A stretch of 64,000 nt of DNA from Variovorax sp. PMC12 (lineage in GTDB: Bacteria > Pseudomonadota > Gammaproteobacteria > Burkholderiales > Burkholderiaceae_C), in NCBI RefSeq assembly GCF_003019815.1, contig NZ_CP027773.1, positions 62,001 to 126,000 of the forward strand. The letters are read 5' to 3'. This document shows, piece by piece, positions 58,533-64,000 of this stretch (position 1 is its first letter; each line of letters opens with the position of its first letter). The notes under the pieces are model-generated. The model did no database searches. It saw nothing but the letters and a program-made list of their open reading frames with translations, and had not been told where the DNA came from. Both the position numbers and the translations under genes were made by a program.

Positions 58533-59811
58533 TTCACCCGTTCCCTTCTCCGCTTCTTCGTCGCGTCCGCCGCTGATGCCGCTGGACGAGGCCATCGCCG
58601 TCCTGCTCGCGAAGGCGCAACCGGCGCTCGCGACCGAAAGCATCGTCACCTTCGACGCCGATGGCCGCGTGCTGGCGCAAGACCTCGTCTCCGGCCTCAC
58701 GGTGCCGCCGCGCGACAACAGCGCCATGGACGGCTATGCCGTGCGCGTGGCCGACTGCGCCGCGCCGGGCGCCGAGCTGAAGGTGGCGCAGCGCATTCCC
58801 GCGGGCACCGTCGGCACGCCGCTCGCGGCAGGCACGGCGGCGCGCATCTTCACGGGCGCGCAGATCCCCGAAGGCGCCGACGCGGTCGTGATGCAGGAAG
58901 ACACGGCCGCCACGCCGCAGGAGGGCGGCCTGGGCTCGGTGCGCATCGCCATCGTGCCGGCAGCCGGCCAGTGGATTCGCCGCGCAGGGGAAGACGTGGC
59001 CTCCGGGGATGTCGTGCTCAAGAAGGGCGAGCGCCTGACGCCCGCCGCGCTCGGCCTGGCGGCCAGCATCGGCTTCCACAAGCTGCCGGTGGCCCGCAAG
59101 CCACGCGTGGCGATGCTCTCCACCGGCGACGAGCTGGTGATGCCCGGCGAGGTCGCGCCCGACGCGATGAAGCCCGGCGCCATCTACAACTCCAACCGCT
59201 TCTTCATGCGTGCGCTGCTGCATCGCCTGGGCTGCGAGGTGAACGACTTGGGCATCGTGCCCGACAACCGCGAGACCACCATCGCGGCGCTGCGCGATGC
59301 GGCCGAGTCCAGCGACCTGATCATCACGACCGGCGGCGTGTCCGTCGGCGAGGAAGACCACATCCGCGCGGCCTTGCAGTCGCTGGGCGAACTGCAGCTG
59401 TGGTCGCTGTCGATGAAGCCCGGCAAGCCTTTCGCCTATGGCTCCATCGCGCGCGGCAACGGGCAGGGCGCCTGCCATGTGACCGGGCTGCCGGGCAACC
59501 CGGTGTCGAGCTTCCTGACCTTCCTGATGCTGGTGCGGCCCTTCCTGCTGACGCTGCAAGGCGCCACGCGCGTTGCGCCGGAGCCGGTGAAGATGCGCGC
59601 CGATTTCGACTGGCCGCGCGCCGACAAGCGCCGTGAGTTCCTGCGCGCGCGGCGCAACGCGGCGGGCGGCCTCGAGCTCTTCGGCAACCAGAGTTCGGGC
59701 GTGCTCACCTCGATGGTCTGGGGCGACGGCGTGGTCGACAACCCGGCGGGGCAGACGATCCAGTCCGGCGACACCGTCGACTTCATTCCCTTCGCTTCGC
59801 TGCTGGGCTGA
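58525..59811 (+). CDS. moeA: Molybdopterin molybdenumtransferase MoeA
   Basis: A 428-residue MoeA: DNSAMDGYAVR, PEGADAVVMQEDT, the MoaB/Mog-like LIITTGGVSVGEEDHIRAAL, and AYGSIARGNG...TGLPGNPVSSF. It inserts molybdate into adenylated molybdopterin. The gene overlaps mobB by 8 bases; moaD follows 8 bases after the stop. Confidence 0.96.
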   Translation: MADSPVPFSASSSRPPLMPLDEAIAVLLAKAQPALATESIVTFDADGRVLAQDLVSGLTVPPRDNSAMDGYAVRVADCAAPGAELKVAQRIPAGTVGTPLAAGTAARIFTGAQIPEGADAVVMQEDTAATPQEGGLGSVRIAIVPAAGQWIRRAGEDVASGDVVLKKGERLTPAALGLAASIGFHKLPVARKPRVAMLSTGDELVMPGEVAPDAMKPGAIYNSNRFFMRALLHRLGCEVNDLGIVPDNRETTIAALRDAAESSDLIITTGGVSVGEEDHIRAALQSLGELQLWSLSMKPGKPFAYGSIARGNGQGACHVTGLPGNPVSSFLTFLMLVRPFLLTLQGATRVAPEPVKMRADFDWPRADKRREFLRARRNAAGGLELFGNQSSGVLTSMVWGDGVVDNPAGQTIQSGDTVDFIPFASLLG

Positions 59812-59819
59812 ATCCGCTC

Positions 59820-60071
59820 ATGAAAGTCCAGGTCCGTTATTTCGCCTCGGTGCGCGAGGCGCTTTCCAGCAGTGGCGAAGCCGTCGACACGAAGACCGAA
59901 ACGCTCGCCGCCCTGCGCGACGAACTCATTGCCAGGGGCGGCGCCTACGCCACCGCGCTGGCCCGGGGCAGGGCGGTGCGCATGGCGCTCGACCAGGCGA
60001 TGAGCGATGAAGCCGCAGCCCTGCACGAAGGCTGCGAGGTCGCCTTCTTTCCTCCGGTCACGGGCGGTTGA
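59820..60071 (+). CDS. moaD: Molybdopterin synthase sulfur carrier subunit MoaD
   Basis: An 83-residue beta-grasp protein: MKVQVRYFASVREALSSSGE and the ending FFPPVTGG. The C-terminal Gly-Gly becomes thiocarboxylated and donates sulfur to the MoaE active site. Its last 14 bases overlap the convergent dapA-like gene. Confidence 0.94.
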   Translation: MKVQVRYFASVREALSSSGEAVDTKTETLAALRDELIARGGAYATALARGRAVRMALDQAMSDEAAALHEGCEVAFFPPVTGG

Positions 60072-60951
60072 GCGAGGCGTCGAGCGCCACCAGCCGCTCG
60101 CGCAGGCCATCTGACGCACGGGTCATCGGCGAGCGCAATTCGTCCTGCATTTCGCCCGCGTGCGCGAGCAGCGCCTTCACCGGGCCGGGGTTCGGTTCGG
60201 CAAAGAGCATTTCCACCAGCGGCTGCAGCGCCTGCCACTCGGCGCGTGCCTCGGCCAGCCGGTTCTGCGCCAGCAGCCGCACCAGTTGCACGAAGCGCCG
60301 CGTCTGCACGTTGCCGCTGGCCGCGATCGCTCCCACGCCGCCTTCGGCCATGGTGCTGAAGATCTGGTGGTCTTCGCCCGTCAGCACCTGCAGCCGGCCA
60401 TCGGCGATCACGGCGCGCGTCTTGGCCATGTCGCCGCCGCAGTCCTTGATGCCGCGGATGCGCGGGTGCCCGGCCAGCGCCAGCAGCGTGTCGCGCGCGA
60501 TGGTGACGCCGGTGCGGTAGGGAATGTCGTAGACCAGCACCGGCACCGCGCTGGCATCGGCGATGGCGTGGAACCATTCGAGCAGCCCGGCCTGCGAGGG
60601 ACGCACATAGTGCGGCGCGGACACCAGCAGGCCCGCCAGCGGGCGCTCCGAGAGCTTGCGCGCCCAGGCCGTGGCCTTGCCCAGGTGGTAGCCGGACATG
60701 CCCATCACGACCGGCAGGCCGCCCGCGGCTTCCAGCACGGTGTCCAGCATGGCCAGTTGCTCGGCCTCGTCGAGCGCGGCCGCCTCGCCGGTGGAGCCGC
60801 AGGGCACGAAGCCTGTCACGCCGTCGCTCGCGAGCCGGCGGACCAGCGCGGCAAGCGCGGCGTGGTCGACGGCGCCATTGCGCAACGGGGTGACGAGGGC
60901 CACCCAGAAGCCGGAAAAGTCGGGGGTGGTGGGGTTCTGTTGTTGAGGCAC
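60058..60951 (-). CDS. dapA: DapA-family aldolase (4-hydroxy-tetrahydrodipicolinate synthase-like)
   Basis: A 297-residue class I aldolase: FVPCGSTGEAAALDEAEQL, YDIPYRTG with Tyr141, and Schiff-base K169 in GIKDCGGD. DapA makes 4-hydroxy-tetrahydrodipicolinate in lysine synthesis. The gene sits in the molybdenum cofactor block in the opposite orientation, so it may be a second copy or another DapA-family lyase. Start GTG 60951, with AAGGAAG six bases upstream. Confidence 0.88.
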   Translation of the reverse strand: MPQQQNPTTPDFSGFWVALVTPLRNGAVDHAALAALVRRLASDGVTGFVPCGSTGEAAALDEAEQLAMLDTVLEAAGGLPVVMGMSGYHLGKATAWARKLSERPLAGLLVSAPHYVRPSQAGLLEWFHAIADASAVPVLVYDIPYRTGVTIARDTLLALAGHPRIRGIKDCGGDMAKTRAVIADGRLQVLTGEDHQIFSTMAEGGVGAIAASGNVQTRRFVQLVRLLAQNRLAEARAEWQALQPLVEMLFAEPNPGPVKALLAHAGEMQDELRSPMTRASDGLRERLVALDASLNRP

Positions 60952-61211
60952 GCGGGCTTCCTTTCAGGAATCGACCGATGGAAAGAACCATCGTCCGATG
61001 CGCGCGCAACCCAGGAGGGGCCAAAGCCTTGGCGGGTTCCGTCGCTCATCCGACGACGGAACCTCGGCTCCGGTCAGACGAGCTTTGGTTTTTTGGCTTT
61101 GTTGTTGCCCCGGTGCGCACGGCGGTCTTCGGGGTGCGAAGGCACCGGGAAGAGCGTGGGCGTGGCAAGGCAGGGCATCGGCGCAGTCTATCGCGATGCC
61201 ACAATTCGGAC
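60952..61211 (+). ncRNA. Structured leader before moaE, with terminator-like fold
   Basis: In this 260-base gap, read on the plus strand: hairpin CGATGG/CCATCG (60976-60993); outer stem CCAAAGC (61021-61027) with GCTTTGG (61082-61088); inside it a perfect 10-bp stem (61035-61044 with 61054-61063); six T residues follow at 61089-61094. An alternative GCCAA/TTGGC hairpin (61020-61033) would break the outer stem. This looks like a switchable terminator about 120 bases before moaE. No known riboswitch class is recognised. Confidence 0.5.
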
Positions 61212-61688
61212 ATGAGCGTTGCCCGTGTTTCGATCCAGACGACCGATTTCGACCTCTCGCAGGAGGTTGCCGCGTTGCGCGACGGCGACAAACGCGTGGG
61301 CGCCGTCTGCAGCTTCGTGGGCACCGTGCGCGACCGGAACGACGGCAGCAGCGTTTCGTCGATGGAGCTGGAGCACTACCCCGGCATGACCGAGAAAGCC
61401 ATCGAGGCCATGATCGACGAGGCGCACAGACGCTTCGACATCCTCGGTGCGCGTGTGATCCACCGCGTGGGCCTGCTGCAGCCGCCGGACCAGATCATGA
61501 TGGTGGCGGTGGTGTCGGCGCACCGCGGCCAGAGCTTCGAGGCCTGCGAGTTCCTGATGGACTACCTCAAGACCCAGGCGCCGTTCTGGAAGAAAGAGCA
61601 GACGCCCGAAGGCGCCCGCTGGGTCGATGCGCGCGTGGCCGACGACGCGGCGCTGGCGCGCTGGGGCATCAGCGCCCCGAATGCCTAG
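61212..61688 (+). CDS. moaE: Molybdopterin synthase catalytic subunit MoaE
   Basis: A 158-residue MoaE: GAVCSFVGTVRD, MELEHYPGMTEKAIEAMIDEA, VIHRVGLLQPPDQIMMVAVVSAHR, and PFWKKEQTPEGARWVDAR with the catalytic lysines. It joins MoaD and precursor Z to form molybdopterin. The stop overlaps the convergent Bug gene by four bases. It is separated from moaD by the dapA-like gene. Confidence 0.96.
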   Translation: MSVARVSIQTTDFDLSQEVAALRDGDKRVGAVCSFVGTVRDRNDGSSVSSMELEHYPGMTEKAIEAMIDEAHRRFDILGARVIHRVGLLQPPDQIMMVAVVSAHRGQSFEACEFLMDYLKTQAPFWKKEQTPEGARWVDARVADDAALARWGISAPNA

Positions 61689-62680
61689 AGAGGCTTGAAG
61701 CCGCTGGACTGGATGATCCGCTCCCAGGTCTGCGTGTACGTGCGCACCCGGCCCGCGAACTGGCCCTGCGGCTCGTAGCCGACCGTCAGGCCCATCGTGG
61801 TGAGCTTCTGCTTCACGTCGGGCATGGCCAGCACCTTCTGCAGCGCGTCGCCGTACTTGTCGATGATCGGCTGCGGCGTGCCCACCGGCGCGAAGATGCC
61901 GTAGTAGGGCAGGTCGTCCAGGTTCGCGAAGCCCAGTTCGCTGAAGGTCGGCACGTTCGGGATGACGGCCTGGCGCTTGGCGCCGATGGACGCCACGATG
62001 CGCACCTTGCCCGCCTTGTGGTTCTCGATGAAGTCCGGCACCGAGGCGATGCCCGCGGTGATCTGGTTGCCCAGCATGTCGGCCGTCATGGGCGCGCTGC
62101 CGCGGTAGGGCGCGGGCTGCACGTCGATCTTGTACTTGTCCGAGATCATCTTCACCAGGAACTCGGGAATGGAGGCCGGCGCGGGAATGCCGATGGTTTC
62201 CTTGCCGCCCTTTTGCGTGCGCACCCACTTCACGTATTCGTCCATGGACTTGGCCGGCGTGCCGCCCGAGACGGCCAGCACGTTGGCGAAGGTGGCGAAG
62301 CCGGCCACGGGCACGAAGTCGGTGGCCGGGTTGAAGCCGGGGTTCTTCACGACCTGCGGCAGGATCGATATGGTGTGGTCATGCGACAGGAACAGCGTGT
62401 GGCCGTCGGCCGGCGAAGACTTCAGCACCGTGGCCGCGATCTGCCCGCCCGCGCCTGCCCGGTTCTCGACCACCACGGGCACGCCCAGCACGTCCTTGAG
62501 CTTTTCGCCCAGCGTGCGTGCAATGGCGTCGGTGCCGGCCCCTGCCGGAAAGCCCACCAGCAGGCGGATGGGGGTGCCGCTTTGCGCCTGCGCAAGGCCG
62601 CACAGGCCCATGGCGGCTAGAAAGAGGCCGGCGCCGATCGCCCGGCGGACCGGCTGAACGCGCTGCATTGAAAAAACCAT
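61685..62680 (-). CDS. Bug-family tripartite tricarboxylate transporter substrate-binding protein
   Basis: A 331-residue periplasmic receptor with a signal peptide (IGAGLFLAAMGLCGLAQA) and the Bug opening IRLLVGFPAGAGTDAIARTLGEKLKDVLGVPVVVENRAGAGG, followed by YRGSAPMTADMLGNQITAG. These bind carboxylates or amides with a closing flytrap. No TctA/TctB permease genes are nearby, so it is an orphan receptor, as is common in Burkholderiales. ATG 62680 follows GGAG; ATG 62692 is possible. Confidence 0.92.
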   Translation of the reverse strand: MVFSMQRVQPVRRAIGAGLFLAAMGLCGLAQAQSGTPIRLLVGFPAGAGTDAIARTLGEKLKDVLGVPVVVENRAGAGGQIAATVLKSSPADGHTLFLSHDHTISILPQVVKNPGFNPATDFVPVAGFATFANVLAVSGGTPAKSMDEYVKWVRTQKGGKETIGIPAPASIPEFLVKMISDKYKIDVQPAPYRGSAPMTADMLGNQITAGIASVPDFIENHKAGKVRIVASIGAKRQAVIPNVPTFSELGFANLDDLPYYGIFAPVGTPQPIIDKYGDALQKVLAMPDVKQKLTTMGLTVGYEPQGQFAGRVRTYTQTWERIIQSSGFKPL

Positions 62681-62771
62681 GATCGACTCCATTCGAGAGA
62701 GAGAAATGCCTACGGGCAGGAAACGGGTCTCGTGCAATACCCGTGCCCAGTGCGCCGGCCTGGCCGGCAGC

Positions 62772-62799
62772 CTTGAATCGTGCCCGAACGGCCCTATTT
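62772..62799 (+). promoter_or_regulatory. Sigma-32 (heat shock) promoter of clpB
   Basis: -35 CTTGAA (62772-62777), a 14-base spacer and -10 CCCTATTT (62792-62799), 7 of 8 matches to CCCCATnT. It lies 20 bases before the clpB start. Confidence 0.8.
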
Positions 62800-62818
62800 T
62801 GGATGCAGGAATACCACC

Positions 62819-64000
<1,182 letters not shown>

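Overview
This window looks like chromosomal core sequence from a high-GC betaproteobacterium of the Burkholderiales, most likely Comamonadaceae and Variovorax-like; this is inferred from gene content and order, with no database search. Supporting signs are earP next to an Arg32-type efp, a short H-NS-like protein, a Bug-type solute receptor, the surE-pcm-nlpD-rpoS-rlmD block, the rpsF-priB-rpsR-rplI-dnaB block and a hom-thrC-mobB-moeA-moaD block. Coding density is high. I see no phage, insertion sequence, integron or CRISPR array. The gene at the left edge lacks its 5' part and clpB at the right edge lacks its 3' part.

Layout. 1-9.4 kb: hydroxyacid dehydrogenase (partial), rmuC, MFS exporter, LOG-family protein, efp and its rhamnosyltransferase earP, M20 peptidase, gamma-glutamyltransferase lipoprotein. 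9.5-16.1 kb: uvrC, pgsA, EamA permease, LysR regulator, fluoroacetate-dehalogenase-like hydrolase, tartrate/D-malate dehydrogenase. 16.1-22.7 kb: HU, tRNA-Val, ppiD-like foldase, histidine phosphatase, GIY-YIG-like protein, GlsB-like membrane protein, YbhB-like protein, tRNA-His, H-NS-like protein, quinone oxidoreductase. 22.8-29.2 kb: surE, pcm, nlpD, rpoS, rlmD, Bax-inhibitor protein, GlcG/HbpS-like protein.

29.3-37.9 kb is an iron and redox island, mostly on the minus strand: hemP, exbD, exbB, tonB, a possible micro-protein, bfd, piuC, then a five-gene group (PepSY membrane protein, DUF2271, DUF4198, ApbE flavin transferase, membrane-anchored diflavin reductase), then bacterioferritin. A strong Fur-box match precedes hemP and a weaker one precedes the PepSY gene. 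The DUF2271 protein carries a motif matching the FMN-acceptor site used by ApbE. I read the five genes as a possible system passing NADPH electrons across the inner membrane to a covalently flavinylated periplasmic protein, plausibly for ferric iron reduction. This is the most interesting system in the window.

38-52.8 kb: ahpC-ahpF with an OxyR-type promoter; ppsR divergent from ppsA; an unknown protein; the ribosomal/primosome operon and dnaB, with two DnaA-box-like sites before dnaB; a VOC-EVE-GyrI-YafY operon preceded by a perfect 11-bp inverted repeat; phoH; bcp; a Mth938-like protein. 52.9-64 kb: alaA, a DUF1176 protein, hom, thrC, mobB, moeA, moaD, a dapA paralogue, moaE (with a terminator-like structured leader), a Bug receptor, and clpB behind a sigma-32-type promoter.

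Non-coding stretches are all under 300 bases. The longest are 21045-21316, 37854-38114, 60952-61211 and 16090-16309, and each is described in its own entry.
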